Below are positions 34,629-43,363 of a stretch of 64,000 nt of DNA, piece after piece. The position numbers and the translations under genes are program-made. Positions within the stretch are counted from its first letter, which is position 1. Every line of letters begins with the position of its first letter. The notes beneath the pieces are model-generated. The model was not told where the DNA came from and did not search any database. It saw only the letters and a program-made list of their open reading frames with translations. The stretch is from CAUZJF01 sp965248605 (lineage in GTDB: Bacteria > Chloroflexota > Dehalococcoidia > Lucifugimonadales > CAUZJF01): positions 62,001-126,000 of the forward strand of contig CBDFJV010000006.1 of the NCBI GenBank assembly GCA_965248605.1, in the 5' to 3' direction.

Positions 34629-37103
34629 ATGCGCGAGGAACGCCTTCACCGCACCCCTTTTGCCGAAGTCGCCGTCGACGCTCCTGTAGGCCGGGACAGG
34701 ACCTTCACGTACTCTATCCCGCACTCCCTGAGGGTGCTACCGGGTCAGATCGTTACCGTCCCCTTCGGCGCTCGCAAAACGGATGGCGTGGTCATAACGC
34801 TGGCCCCCCGAAGCGAGGTGGCCGAAACCCGCGAAATCCTGGACGTTCCCGCATCGGTCCCCACGCTAACGAAAGCCCAGCTGCAGCTCGCGAGGTGGAT
34901 CAGCAGCTACTACTACTGCCCCCTGTTCGACGCTGTGTCGCTCATGCTTCCTCCGGGCGGCCGTCGTCGCTTCAAGACGTACCTCGAGATGGCTCAGAAT
35001 TCGCCCGCCCGGGCGGGCGAATCGCTCACGGAGCTGGAGTCGCGGATATTTGAGTACGTCCGCCGAAAAGGCAGGGTCGAAGAAAGCAAACTCGTCGCAG
35101 CGTACGGCAAGGCGAACGAGTCGGCATCGAGAGCGCTTGTCCGGTCGGGCCTGCTCGTGCGCTCGCACGGACCCTCAGGGTCAGCGATACGACAGAGGAC
35201 CCGGAGGTTGATACAGCTGGCCGACGGCCAACGAGAGCTTGCGCACTCCGGTCTCGACGAAATGAGGAAGCGAGCCCCACGGCGGACGGCCCTCCTGGAG
35301 TTCTTGCTACGTAGCGGAAGCCCGTTGGAGCTGTCCAATGCGCGGAAGGAATATGGGCACAGCGCGGTTAAAGGGCTGCAGGAAAAAGGGTGGCTGGAGA
35401 TTATTGAGATAGCCGATGACCGTGACCCGCTGGCTGGTGTCGAGGTCCCCCAGCAGCCGCCGGTCACACTCACGACGACGCAGCAGGTGGCCGTCGCGGA
35501 GATCAACGCCACCCTTTCAGCGCTTTCGAAATCGACACACGCCTTCCTGTTACAGGGTGTCACCGGCAGCGGAAAGACCGAGGTCTATCTGGACGCGGTG
35601 CGTCACAGCCTGGAGATCGGCAAACGGGCCATCGTCCTGGTGCCCGAGATCGCGCTGACCGGCCAGACCGTAGAGCGATTCGCCGCTCGTTTCCCAGGCA
35701 ACGTTGCGGTCCTGCATAGCGGGCTCACTGCAGGCGAGCGGTTCGACCAATGGACTAAGGTCCGCCAGGGCAAGTACGGAGTGGTGATCGGCTCCCGGAG
35801 CGCTATCTTCGCCCCTGTCCCAGACTTGGGGCTCATCGTTATCGACGAGGAGCACGAGTGGACGTACAAACAGCACGACGCGAGCCCCAGATACCACGAC
35901 AGGCTGGTCGCGTTGAAGCTGGCTGAGTTGCATCGAGCCGTGGTCGTAATGGGGAGCGCCACGCCCGACGTCGAGTCATACTTCCATACACAGAAGGGAC
36001 GACTTCGCCTGCTCAAGCTTCCCCAGAGAGTGGCGGCCCCTCCAGCCTCGGACGGGGTTGAATCGAAAGCCCGCGGCCTGGCAACGGTGCAGGTGGTCGA
36101 CATGCGGCGAGAGCTTCGCGAAGGCCACCGTTCGATGCTCAGCCGGGAACTCTTGGCGGGTATACGCCGCTGCCTGGATACGGAGTCGCAGGTGATCCTC
36201 TTTCTGAATCGCAGAGGGTCCGCGACCTCGGTCCAGTGCCGGCGATGCGGGTTCAGTCTCAAGTGTCGGCGGTGCGACATACCTCTGAGCTACCACAAAG
36301 ACATCCGGCGGATGCTATGCCACTACTGCGGTGAGCGGCGCCAGCCGCCTCAGCAGTGTCCCCAGTGCCTCACCTACCACTTGGCCCGATACGGGGTCGG
36401 GACCCAGGCTGTGGTCAGCGAGCTCGCCAGCCAGTTTCCTGAGGCACGAACCATCCGGTGGGACAGCGATGCCGCCAAGGGCCCAAAACAGCATCGGGCC
36501 CTGCTCGAGGGATTCAGGTCGGGCAATGCCGACATACTCGTCGGCACGCAGATGATCGCCAAAGGACTCCACTTCCCGTCAGTGACGCTGGTGGGCGTGG
36601 TCCTGGCCGACGTCGGGCTGGCGGTGCCGGACTTCCGAGTTGGCGAGCGAACGTTCCAGGTTCTCTGCCAGGTGGCCGGGCGTTCCGGTCGTGGTGCGAA
36701 TCGGGGTAGGGCCATCATCCAGACCTACCAGCCCGATAACTACGCCATCAAGGCTGCCGCCACGCAGGACTACGCGAGGTTCTATCGCGAAGAGATTGTC
36801 AATAGACGAATGCAGGGCAACCCACCGTACGGTAGGCTCATCAGGCTAATGTACGCGCACACGAACCAGGCTGTTTGCGAGCGCGAGGCCACAAGACTGG
36901 CCGACACCCTGCGGGAGCAACGGGACTCCTGGGGATACGGCGACGTGGAGATCCTGGGGCCCACGCCGGCGTATCCCGCCCGCTTGCGTGGTCGCTACAG
37001 ATGGCAACTGGTGCTGCGCGGCGCCAAACCGCGGACCGTGCTCGACAAGGCCGGCGTCCCGCCGGACTGGGTGGTGGACGTCGACCCCGTCGGGCCCGGA
37101 TGA
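34629..37103 (+). CDS. priA: Primosomal protein N' (replication restart helicase PriA)
   Basis: 824 residues. PriA reloads the replisome at stalled forks. Visible are the N-terminal DNA-binding domain (VAVDAPVGRDRTFTYSIP..GQIVTVPFG), Walker A GVTGSGKTEVYLDAV at about residue 310, IVIDEEHEWTYKQ (DEEH box), GSATPDVESY, and the zinc-binding insertion with CRRCGFSLKCRRC and CHYCGERRQPPQQCPQC (eight Cys). Motif V/VI region: ILVGTQMIAKGLHFP and QVAGRSGRG. The start at 34629 is an ATG in sensible family position. Downstream 270 bp holds no gene. Confidence 0.97.
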   Translation: MREERLHRTPFAEVAVDAPVGRDRTFTYSIPHSLRVLPGQIVTVPFGARKTDGVVITLAPRSEVAETREILDVPASVPTLTKAQLQLARWISSYYYCPLFDAVSLMLPPGGRRRFKTYLEMAQNSPARAGESLTELESRIFEYVRRKGRVEESKLVAAYGKANESASRALVRSGLLVRSHGPSGSAIRQRTRRLIQLADGQRELAHSGLDEMRKRAPRRTALLEFLLRSGSPLELSNARKEYGHSAVKGLQEKGWLEIIEIADDRDPLAGVEVPQQPPVTLTTTQQVAVAEINATLSALSKSTHAFLLQGVTGSGKTEVYLDAVRHSLEIGKRAIVLVPEIALTGQTVERFAARFPGNVAVLHSGLTAGERFDQWTKVRQGKYGVVIGSRSAIFAPVPDLGLIVIDEEHEWTYKQHDASPRYHDRLVALKLAELHRAVVVMGSATPDVESYFHTQKGRLRLLKLPQRVAAPPASDGVESKARGLATVQVVDMRRELREGHRSMLSRELLAGIRRCLDTESQVILFLNRRGSATSVQCRRCGFSLKCRRCDIPLSYHKDIRRMLCHYCGERRQPPQQCPQCLTYHLARYGVGTQAVVSELASQFPEARTIRWDSDAAKGPKQHRALLEGFRSGNADILVGTQMIAKGLHFPSVTLVGVVLADVGLAVPDFRVGERTFQVLCQVAGRSGRGANRGRAIIQTYQPDNYAIKAAATQDYARFYREEIVNRRMQGNPPYGRLIRLMYAHTNQAVCEREATRLADTLREQRDSWGYGDVEILGPTPAYPARLRGRYRWQLVLRGAKPRTVLDKAGVPPDWVVDVDPVGPG

Positions 37104-37374
37104 TTTGGAATGCGCCGCGAATCACTTGCGGAGCAGGAGATTCCACGGCCGCGCGGTTCGCCGCTTAGCCGTCTCAGACTCAGAGGTTCTGTTGTACTGT
37201 CGGACCGACCGGACTGTGACCCCTAACGGTTACGGAGTCATCTAGTCCGATATAGCTTGCTCAATGACATCGGGTGAAGCGATACTAGTGTCACGGCGCT
37301 TTTTAGGCATAGCTTCCGCCTTGGGGTGATTAGTTGTGGCAACTTGATTCTTGCATGGCGGAGGTCGCATCGGC

Positions 37375-38064
37375 ATGGCAGTCGTTATCCCGTTTCCGAG
37401 GGTGGCACCGATGACTGAATGGCAGGGCTTCTACTCGACAAGTCAGATTTCACGCCTATCCGGGGTGCCCAAGCGAACCCTCTACGACTGGAAGGCTAGA
37501 GGTGTCATCGCGCCCTCTGTGCACCTGATCGAAGCCGGACTAGTGGTTGATGACGGCTATTCCTACGCTGACTTGGCAATCATCAAACTAATGCGGGCGC
37601 TGCGGAATCGCCAACTCAATCTAGGGTCGGTCGCCAAGGCGCTTCGCCATTTGTACGACCGCCTAGGCCCTCCGACAAGCCAAGGCTGGCAAAACGCCCA
37701 CGTCTACATCATCGACAAAGAGGTGTTTGCCCAGAAGCCGGATGAGTGGGACTCGACAGTTGCGACGAGGGGCGGTCAGAAGGCGATGTCGCGGGTCATT
37801 GGAGACCTATTTGAAGAAGAAGCGGCGATTCTAATACCCGAAGACTATGCTGCCTATGTGGAAATCGACCTTAACGTTATGAGCGGGCAGCCGGTGATTC
37901 GAAACACCCGCGTACCAACATCCACAATTGTGGATATGTATCACGAAGGTGTCTCTATTGGAGAACTCGAAATCCTATACGAGCCCATCCCCAAAGAGAC
38001 TATAGAGAAAGCCATCGATTTTGAAGAAGACCTCGACCAGGCACTCGCAGCCCCCGCTACCTAA
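37375..38064 (+). CDS. MerR-type HTH + DUF433 fusion, probable antitoxin
   Basis: About 229 residues. The N-terminal half has a MerR-like helix-turn-helix (YSTSQISRLSGVPKRTLYDW..ARGVI, YSYADLAIIKLMRALRNRQ). The C-terminal half is a DUF433 domain (IDLNVMSGQPVIRNTRVPTS, IVDMYHEGVSIGELEILYE). DUF433 proteins are VapB-like antitoxins usually paired with DUF5615 PIN-like toxins, and such a gene overlaps the 3' end here. The HTH suggests autoregulation of the pair. The start could be ATG 37375 (GGAGG upstream) or ATG 37411 (GAGGGTGG upstream). Confidence 0.8.
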   Translation: MAVVIPFPRVAPMTEWQGFYSTSQISRLSGVPKRTLYDWKARGVIAPSVHLIEAGLVVDDGYSYADLAIIKLMRALRNRQLNLGSVAKALRHLYDRLGPPTSQGWQNAHVYIIDKEVFAQKPDEWDSTVATRGGQKAMSRVIGDLFEEEAAILIPEDYAAYVEIDLNVMSGQPVIRNTRVPTSTIVDMYHEGVSIGELEILYEPIPKETIEKAIDFEEDLDQALAAPAT

Positions 38065-38578
38065 GCTTGAACGACTGCTACTAGATGCCGACATTGACGC
38101 TCGGCTACAACGATATCTCGTGGCAGTTGGTTTCGACGTGGTGTTCGCGATTCGCGTGGATGTCGACATCCATGACGACACAGAGGTGTTGAAGTGGGCG
38201 CGACGTCATCGGCGCATCATGCTGACACACGACAGGTTCAGGGACGGCGAAACGAAGCACAAGCTGTATCAGGAGGTCTACGACAACGGAGGAAAGATAA
38301 TCCAGATAGGCCGAAGGCGTAACCAATCGCCGCTCATGCTACTAGGCAAAATACTGCTGCACCGGCGTGATTGGCTAGAGTTCTTCAGTGATAATGAAGG
38401 TATGGTGTTGCTCCACGGAAGCGGTATGAAGACGATGCCGCGCGAGTACCTGATCAGGCAAATCCAAAACGTTTTCGTTGATACTACGCCAGCCCTAAGT
38501 AAGCCGCGTCGTCCCCGGGAGCGACCTACTCCTCGTCACCCTCCAAGCGAACAGGGTCGTTTGGGACTGGAAGCCTAG
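38021..38578 (+). CDS. DUF5615 PIN-like toxin
   Basis: Contains LLLDADIDARLQRYLVAVGF, then DVDIHDDTEVLKWARRHRRI and MLTHDRFRDGE, the DUF5615 pattern of acidic residues (DADID, DDTE, THDRF) that forms a PIN-type Mg2+ nuclease site. PIN toxins cleave RNA. It overlaps the antitoxin gene by 44 bp if it starts at TTG 38021; a TTG at 38067 is an alternative that would follow the antitoxin stop directly. The C-terminal 70 residues are a basic, Pro/Arg-rich extension longer than usual. Confidence 0.78.
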   Translation: MKKTSTRHSQPPLPKLERLLLDADIDARLQRYLVAVGFDVVFAIRVDVDIHDDTEVLKWARRHRRIMLTHDRFRDGETKHKLYQEVYDNGGKIIQIGRRRNQSPLMLLGKILLHRRDWLEFFSDNEGMVLLHGSGMKTMPREYLIRQIQNVFVDTTPALSKPRRPRERPTPRHPPSEQGRLGLEA

Positions 38579-38614
38579 TGTTAGGGTGTGTCTGCGGGAT
38601 AATTCCAATCTCGT

Positions 38615-38644
38615 TTGACACTCATTCGTAGCCGCGCATATAAT
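38615..38644 (+). promoter_or_regulatory. Strong promoter of the rpmH operon
   Basis: TTGACA (38615-38620), 18-bp spacer, TATAAT (38639-38644): both hexamers are perfect consensus. Transcription would start near 38651, only about 8 nt before the rpmH ATG, leaving no room for a Shine-Dalgarno; rpmH would be nearly leaderless. Confidence 0.8.
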
Positions 38645-38658
38645 CGGTCGGTTGAACC

Positions 38659-38796
38659 ATGCCAAAGCGAACGTATCAACCAAAGAAGAGGCGGCGCCAC
38701 CGCGTCCACGGTTTCCGGGCCCGGATGCGTACCCGGGGCGGACGAAACGTATTGAAGCGGCGCATGTTCAAAGGACGCGCCCGACTGACGGTCTAG
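38659..38796 (+). CDS. rpmH: 50S ribosomal protein L34
   Basis: 45 residues: MPKRTYQPKKRRRHRVHGF, RARMRTRGGRNVLKRRMF and KGRARLTV, a complete, typical L34. It is the first gene of the rpmH-rnpA-yidD-yidC-jag block and 28 bp before rnpA. The start is fixed by the conserved N-terminus. Confidence 0.98.
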   Translation: MPKRTYQPKKRRRHRVHGFRARMRTRGGRNVLKRRMFKGRARLTV

Positions 38797-38823
38797 GCGT
38801 GCCGGCCTAGACCGCACCTTCCG

Positions 38824-39192
38824 ATGAGGAAGGAGCAGCGCCTAAGAAGACCCAGGGACTTCGAGGCGGTCAGAGCGGCGCGACGCACTTGGTCCGACCG
38901 GTTGCTCGTCCTCTACACACGTTCGAACGACTTGGATATCACCAGGTTCGGCTTCTCCGTCGGGCGCCGCGTCGGAATAGCCGTCCGTAGAAACAAGACG
39001 AAGAGGAGGCTCCGGGAGATCGCGTCGCACACTCAGGTAAAAGACGGTTGGGACGTCGTCGTGATCGCCCGTAAGGGAGCCGCCGACGCCGACTTTTCAG
39101 CGCTTGAGATTTCACTGAACGCACTGCTGTCGAAGGCGGGCATCATGGCTTCGGCGGCTGGGGCTTCCGTATCGCGCAGGGCAACCCAATGA
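38824..39192 (+). CDS. rnpA: Ribonuclease P protein component
   Basis: 122 residues. The protein subunit of RNase P, which trims the 5' ends of tRNAs. RLRRPRDFEAVRAARRTWSD at the N-terminus and the RNR signature GIAVRRNKTKRRLREI are present, followed by DVVVIARKGAADADFSALE. It overlaps yidD by 4 bp. Confidence 0.96.
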   Translation: MRKEQRLRRPRDFEAVRAARRTWSDRLLVLYTRSNDLDITRFGFSVGRRVGIAVRRNKTKRRLREIASHTQVKDGWDVVVIARKGAADADFSALEISLNALLSKAGIMASAAGASVSRRATQ

Positions 39193-39398
39193 GGAGTCTG
39201 GCTCTGGGCGCCGTTCGCCTGTACCAGATGGCAATATCCCCGTACCTTCCGGGAACCTGCCGCCACACCCCTACGTGTTCACAGTTCGCCTACGAGGCGA
39301 TCGACAGGTATGGCGTGATCAGGGGTTTCTGGCTGGGCCTCAAGAGGCTAAGCCGGTGCCGTCCCCTGGGTACAAGCGGGTATGACCCCGTTCCCTAG
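39189..39398 (+). CDS. yidD: Membrane protein insertion efficiency factor YidD
   Basis: 69 residues. Signature YQMAISPYLPGTCRHTPTCS, YAIEAIDRYG-type helix (FAYEAIDRYGVIRGFWLGLK) and RLSRCRPL with three conserved Cys. YidD is a small, amphipathic membrane-associated protein that helps YidC. The start overlaps the rnpA stop (ATGA). Confidence 0.95.
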   Translation: MRSLALGAVRLYQMAISPYLPGTCRHTPTCSQFAYEAIDRYGVIRGFWLGLKRLSRCRPLGTSGYDPVP

Positions 39399-39417
39399 CC
39401 CGACCCACACTTAACGA

Positions 39418-40683
39418 ATGTCTTTCCGCAACGCTGCTGAACGAGTAGCGGCGTCTTTCCGCTTTCAGAGAGTGGTGAGCCCGCGATGGAATGGCGTGGC
39501 GATTCGTCGCAACGTTCGATGGTTTGCGGCGTCACAGATCTTCGTCCTGGTTGGTCTCGCTGCTTGCTCGCCTCTGTCAGATCCCGAAGGTTGGTCGGGA
39601 GGAGTGGTGTCGAACGGGCGCCTGTATATCGGTACTCTGGAAGGCGACGTTCGGGCGCTGAATCTCGAGACCGGCAGGACGGAGTGCGAGTTCGATCTCG
39701 TCGGCGAGCCGGAACAACTTCGTGCGCTCTACGGTACTCCCGCGATCGCGAACGACAGACTGTTCGTCGCCGGCTACGACGGGATCCTTTACGTGCTTCC
39801 CCTCGACTGTGAAGGGCTATGGGAGTCCGACGAGGAGATTGAAGTGGGCGCGGGCGAGCCGATCGTGGCAAGCCCGGTAGTAATCGACGACATCGTCGTG
39901 GTTGGCTCTTCGGACGGAAACCTGTACGCGTTCGACGTTATCGTGAACGAATCACGTGTTGCGCTGGCCGAGAGGTGGGCTGCGCCTTTCCCAACCGACA
40001 ATCGGGTATGGTCTACGCCAGCCGTTGAAGATGGGATAGTCTACTTCGGCTCTCTGGACCATAACCTGTACGCGGTCAACCTCGACGACGGTACGCCTGT
40101 ATGGTCGTCGCCGTTTGAAACCAAGGGGGGGATCGCGGCGGGACCGGTCGTGGTTGAGGGCCGTGTGTACTTCGGGGCGTTCGATAGTGTCTTCTACGCG
40201 ATCGATGCGTCGACGGGAGCTGTCGCCTGGACGTTCGATGAGGCCAAGGAGTGGTTCTGGGGCCGCGCGGTGGTGCATGAAGACCGCGTTTACGCCCCCT
40301 CCCTGGACGGGACACTCTACGCGCTGCGCCGTTCCGACGGTGGGCTGGAATGGAAGCTGGAGACTGAGGGACCGATAATCGGCTCGCCAGTGATCGTCGG
40401 CGACAGGATCGCGGTGCCCTCGGAAGACGGTGGCGTATACCTCGCGAGACTTGAAGACGGCGAAGTCGACAGCCAATGCAGAATTGGTGACAAGGTGAGA
40501 CTGAGAGCCTCCCTGGCTGCCAGTACCAGTACGCTGTACTTCCTCGCCAGTGACCATGCGATCCGCTCACTGGAGATCGAGGAGTTTGACAGGTTCTGGC
40601 AACTAGACGAGGACCGGCCGGCCTGGGAACTCTTCACCAACAGAGAGACAGGTCCGGGCGGCTGGGAAAAGAAATGCGCATAG
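39418..40683 (+). CDS. PQQ-like beta-propeller lipoprotein inside the yidD-yidC operon
   Basis: A lipoprotein signal (RNVRWFAASQIFVLVGLAAC, lipobox LAAC) leads into six or seven propeller blades with the repeated pattern VVxDGxVYFGSxDxxLYAVNxDDG..W, like BamB/PQQ-dehydrogenase propellers without catalytic residues. 421 residues from the ATG at 39418; a GTG at 39472 or 39475 would give a shorter and more usual signal peptide. It lies 19 bp after yidD and 10 bp before yidC, so it is probably co-transcribed. It may be an extracytoplasmic partner for YidC clients; that is inference. Confidence 0.85.
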   Translation: MSFRNAAERVAASFRFQRVVSPRWNGVAIRRNVRWFAASQIFVLVGLAACSPLSDPEGWSGGVVSNGRLYIGTLEGDVRALNLETGRTECEFDLVGEPEQLRALYGTPAIANDRLFVAGYDGILYVLPLDCEGLWESDEEIEVGAGEPIVASPVVIDDIVVVGSSDGNLYAFDVIVNESRVALAERWAAPFPTDNRVWSTPAVEDGIVYFGSLDHNLYAVNLDDGTPVWSSPFETKGGIAAGPVVVEGRVYFGAFDSVFYAIDASTGAVAWTFDEAKEWFWGRAVVHEDRVYAPSLDGTLYALRRSDGGLEWKLETEGPIIGSPVIVGDRIAVPSEDGGVYLARLEDGEVDSQCRIGDKVRLRASLAASTSTLYFLASDHAIRSLEIEEFDRFWQLDEDRPAWELFTNRETGPGGWEKKCA

Positions 40684-40693
40684 GGATGAGACG

Positions 40694-41635
40694 TTGATCC
40701 TCGAGCTTTGGAGCTTCATCTGGAACCAGGTCCTTGTCGGGCCGATGATCAACAGCCTGGTATTCCTCTATACCGTCTTCTTCGCCAACTTCGGCCTGAG
40801 CATTATCGTCTTCACGATCATTATCCGCGGCGCGATGATACCCCTCACGCTGAAACAGAGCGGCCAGATGAAGAAAATGAGCTCTCTGCAGCCCAAACTG
40901 AAGGCCCTACAAGCGAAGTACCCCGGCGATAAGCAGCGCCAGTCTCAGGAGACGATGAAGCTCTATCGCACTGAAGGCGTCAATCCTATCGGTTGCTTAG
41001 GCCCGATGGTCGTACAGATGCCTATCTTTTTCGGTCTTTTCTGGGCGTTGAGAAAGACCCTTCCTTCCACGCCCGAGCGGCTCACTGACCTATCGCATAC
41101 TCTTTACTCGTGGCTGCCACAAGTCCACGAAGCGGTCCCCCTCGACAGTACCTTCATAGGTTTCGACCTCGCCAAGACCTCGGCGGAGAACCCAGTCCCA
41201 TTTTTGCTGCCAATCCTCGTCGGCAGCTCCATGTGGGTAATGCAGAAGATGTCCTCCGCAACGGCCACTTCCCCACAGCAGGAGTCGACCCAGCGGATGC
41301 TGCTATGGATGTTCCCTCTGATGTTCGGGTTCTTCACGTTGAGCTTCGAGGCGGGACTGGCGCTATATTGGATCGTTTCCAATGTGATCGGAATAGCTAT
41401 TCAAGGGTTTATCACCGGCTGGGGTCCGCTCGCGTCCCTGGCCTCACTCAGGCAGATCCCGGGGCTCGCCACTTCGCGGAGTGAAGCCCCCGCTGCCACC
41501 GAGGAGGCCCCAGCGGAGGAGGTAGTGACCGATGAAGATGATCGAACGGACGGCAAAAACGCCCGAAGAAGCAATAGAGCTCGCACTAAAAGAGCTAGAC
41601 GTCGAACGCTCGGAAGTAGAAATAGACGTCGTTAG
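40694..41635 (+). CDS. yidC: Membrane insertase YidC/Oxa1
   Basis: 313 residues. Inserts and folds membrane proteins. Helices start at LVFLYTVFFANFGLSIIVFT; the conserved arginine of the hydrophilic groove is in IIIRGAMIPLTLKQ; then GCLGPMVVQMPIFFGLFWAL and the C-terminal helices (LLPILVGSSMWVM, WMFPLMFGFFTLSFEAGLAL). The tail is acidic, then basic. It starts with TTG, with GGGATGAGA upstream. The 3' end overlaps jag by 104 bp, an unusually long overlap that encodes the basic tail in another frame. Confidence 0.95.
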   Translation: MILELWSFIWNQVLVGPMINSLVFLYTVFFANFGLSIIVFTIIIRGAMIPLTLKQSGQMKKMSSLQPKLKALQAKYPGDKQRQSQETMKLYRTEGVNPIGCLGPMVVQMPIFFGLFWALRKTLPSTPERLTDLSHTLYSWLPQVHEAVPLDSTFIGFDLAKTSAENPVPFLLPILVGSSMWVMQKMSSATATSPQQESTQRMLLWMFPLMFGFFTLSFEAGLALYWIVSNVIGIAIQGFITGWGPLASLASLRQIPGLATSRSEAPAATEEAPAEEVVTDEDDRTDGKNARRSNRARTKRARRRTLGSRNRRR

Positions 41636-42203
41636 CCGGGGCAAGTCGGGAATCCTCGGCATTGGCGGAGAAGACGCGAAGGTCCGGGTTACCCTTCTCG
41701 AAGCCGCTCCCGACGTGGTGCGGGTAACTACCGAGATTCTTCAAGAGCTAATCGAGCGCATGGGGGTCTCAGTTGTCGTGACCCTCAAGAACGCCGAACG
41801 CGAAGACGTGGGCGGTCCGGTATTCGATGTCGATGGCGACGACTCCGGCCTCCTGATCGGGCGACGAGGCGAAACCCTACGCGCGTTTCAGTCTATCGTC
41901 ACCTTTCTGGCAAGCCAGCGCCTCGAGGACAGGGTGAATCTCGTCGTCGATGTTGCCGGCTACCAGGAACGTCGCCGCGAGTCCCTTACGAACTTGGCGA
42001 ATAGAGTTGCCCAACGCGTTGCGTCTACGGGGCGGCCCATCACCCTTGAACCGATGCCCCCTGGAGAGCGTCGCATCATACACCTCGCCCTGGCGGAAAA
42101 CTCGAATGTCACGACATCGAGCACCGGCTTCGACGACAACCGGCAGGTCGTAGTCGGGCCCAGGGACGAAGAGGCCGCCGAACAAGAGACGCCCGATAAC
42201 TGA
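41532..42203 (+). CDS. jag: Jag / KhpB RNA-binding protein
   Basis: 223 residues with Jag-N (KTPEEAIELALKELDVERSE, KSGILGIGGEDAKVRV), KH (LLIGRRGETLRAFQSIVTFL) and R3H (LANRVAQRVASTGRPITLEP, ERRIIHLALAE) domains. It binds RNA with KhpA and affects cell division and elongation. A GAGG lies ahead of the ATG inside yidC. Last gene of the core block. Confidence 0.95.
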   Translation: MKMIERTAKTPEEAIELALKELDVERSEVEIDVVSRGKSGILGIGGEDAKVRVTLLEAAPDVVRVTTEILQELIERMGVSVVVTLKNAEREDVGGPVFDVDGDDSGLLIGRRGETLRAFQSIVTFLASQRLEDRVNLVVDVAGYQERRRESLTNLANRVAQRVASTGRPITLEPMPPGERRIIHLALAENSNVTTSSTGFDDNRQVVVGPRDEEAAEQETPDN

Positions 42204-42330
42204 TTCGTCGCCGGGCTGGACTACCGAAGGGACCACGCAGTCGGCTTGTCACTAGACGACCGATCATGACCGGCTCTAGCCCGCACTTGCGCAACACGAC
42301 GTCACCTTAGACCAGGACCAGGGATCTCTG

Positions 42331-43176
42331 TTGAGTCGATACGTGCACCCGGACTTCCTGGCCGTCGGCCACGTGACTAGAGACCGCGTTCCGGACGGCT
42401 TCGTCTGGGGCGGCGCCGTCACCTACGGAGCCCTGACGGCACAGCGGCTTGGGCTACTACCCGCAGTGGTGACCAGCGCCCGTAGTGGCCTTGACGCCGG
42501 CTCGGCGCTTCCCGACATCCCAGTTCACGTCGTGGCAAGCGATGCCACGACCACGTTCCGCAATCAGTACCCGGACGGACGACGCACGCAGACCCTCGAG
42601 TCTGTCGCCAACCCGATCTCGCTTCAAGACGTACCCGAGGAGTGGCGCTCGGCGCCGACAGTCTTGCTCGGTCCCCTCGCCGGTGAGGTCGGTCCCGACC
42701 TCGTTCGTGGCTTTCCCGATTCCATAGTGATGGTGTCGCTGCAGGGTTGGCTCAGGACCTGGGACCGGCGCGGCCGAGTGGCGGCAAAGCGCTGGGAGGG
42801 CGACGATGTCCTGCCGTACGTCGACGTTGCAATCGCGTCGAGTGGGGACGTCGAAGACGAAGACCTCATCGAGACCTGGGCGAAGCTGGCGCCCATGCTG
42901 ATCGTCACCATGGGTCCTGAGGGCTCTAGACTCCACGTCGACGGATCGTGGCACTCGGTCGAGCCTTTCCGAACAAGCCAGGCCGACCCTACAGGAGCCG
43001 GCGACGTTTTCGCCGCTGCGTTCCTGGTGAGATATCGGCAGTCCGGCGACCCAGTAGCGTCGGCGCAGTTCGCCAGCTGCGCCGCCAGCTTCTGCGTCGA
43101 GGCCCAGGGGACGGCTGGCATCCCCACGCTCGCGCAGGTGGAGCAGAGACTCGGCAATGCGGAGGCGTCCTCCTGA
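42331..43176 (+). CDS. PfkB/ribokinase-family sugar kinase
   Basis: 281 residues. Phosphorylates a sugar or nucleoside using ATP. GGAVTYGALTAQRLGL near the N-terminus and the signature DPTGAGDVFAAAFLVRY (Asp base) with the preceding MGPEGSRLHVDG are diagnostic. It is shorter than ribokinase and lacks most of the lid, as in the inositol/carbohydrate kinase PfkB group. The start is a TTG at 42331. The neighbouring sialidase-like protein suggests use in sugar breakdown, which is inference. Confidence 0.85.
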   Translation: MSRYVHPDFLAVGHVTRDRVPDGFVWGGAVTYGALTAQRLGLLPAVVTSARSGLDAGSALPDIPVHVVASDATTTFRNQYPDGRRTQTLESVANPISLQDVPEEWRSAPTVLLGPLAGEVGPDLVRGFPDSIVMVSLQGWLRTWDRRGRVAAKRWEGDDVLPYVDVAIASSGDVEDEDLIETWAKLAPMLIVTMGPEGSRLHVDGSWHSVEPFRTSQADPTGAGDVFAAAFLVRYRQSGDPVASAQFASCAASFCVEAQGTAGIPTLAQVEQRLGNAEASS

Positions 43177-43363
43177 GGTGCCGGGACCCCGCCGCCCGGC
43201 CGGCCGATAGGCCTTCTGACGGACCAGCCGGCACATATTGACACCGCTCCCGGTCGCAAGTAATCTGTCGCTGCGGGCTTGGCCCGCACCCATCTAGAGG
43301 TCCTTGCGCAAGCAGGACTTCTATTTGGTTAACGAGACTTCGACAGCGCAACGAGGTGGGACC

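Noticed and set aside
37104..38658. oriC next to rpmH
   Set aside because: I found no cluster of TTATCCACA-like DnaA boxes, no dnaA and no AT-rich unwinding region; only the gene order hints at an origin nearby.
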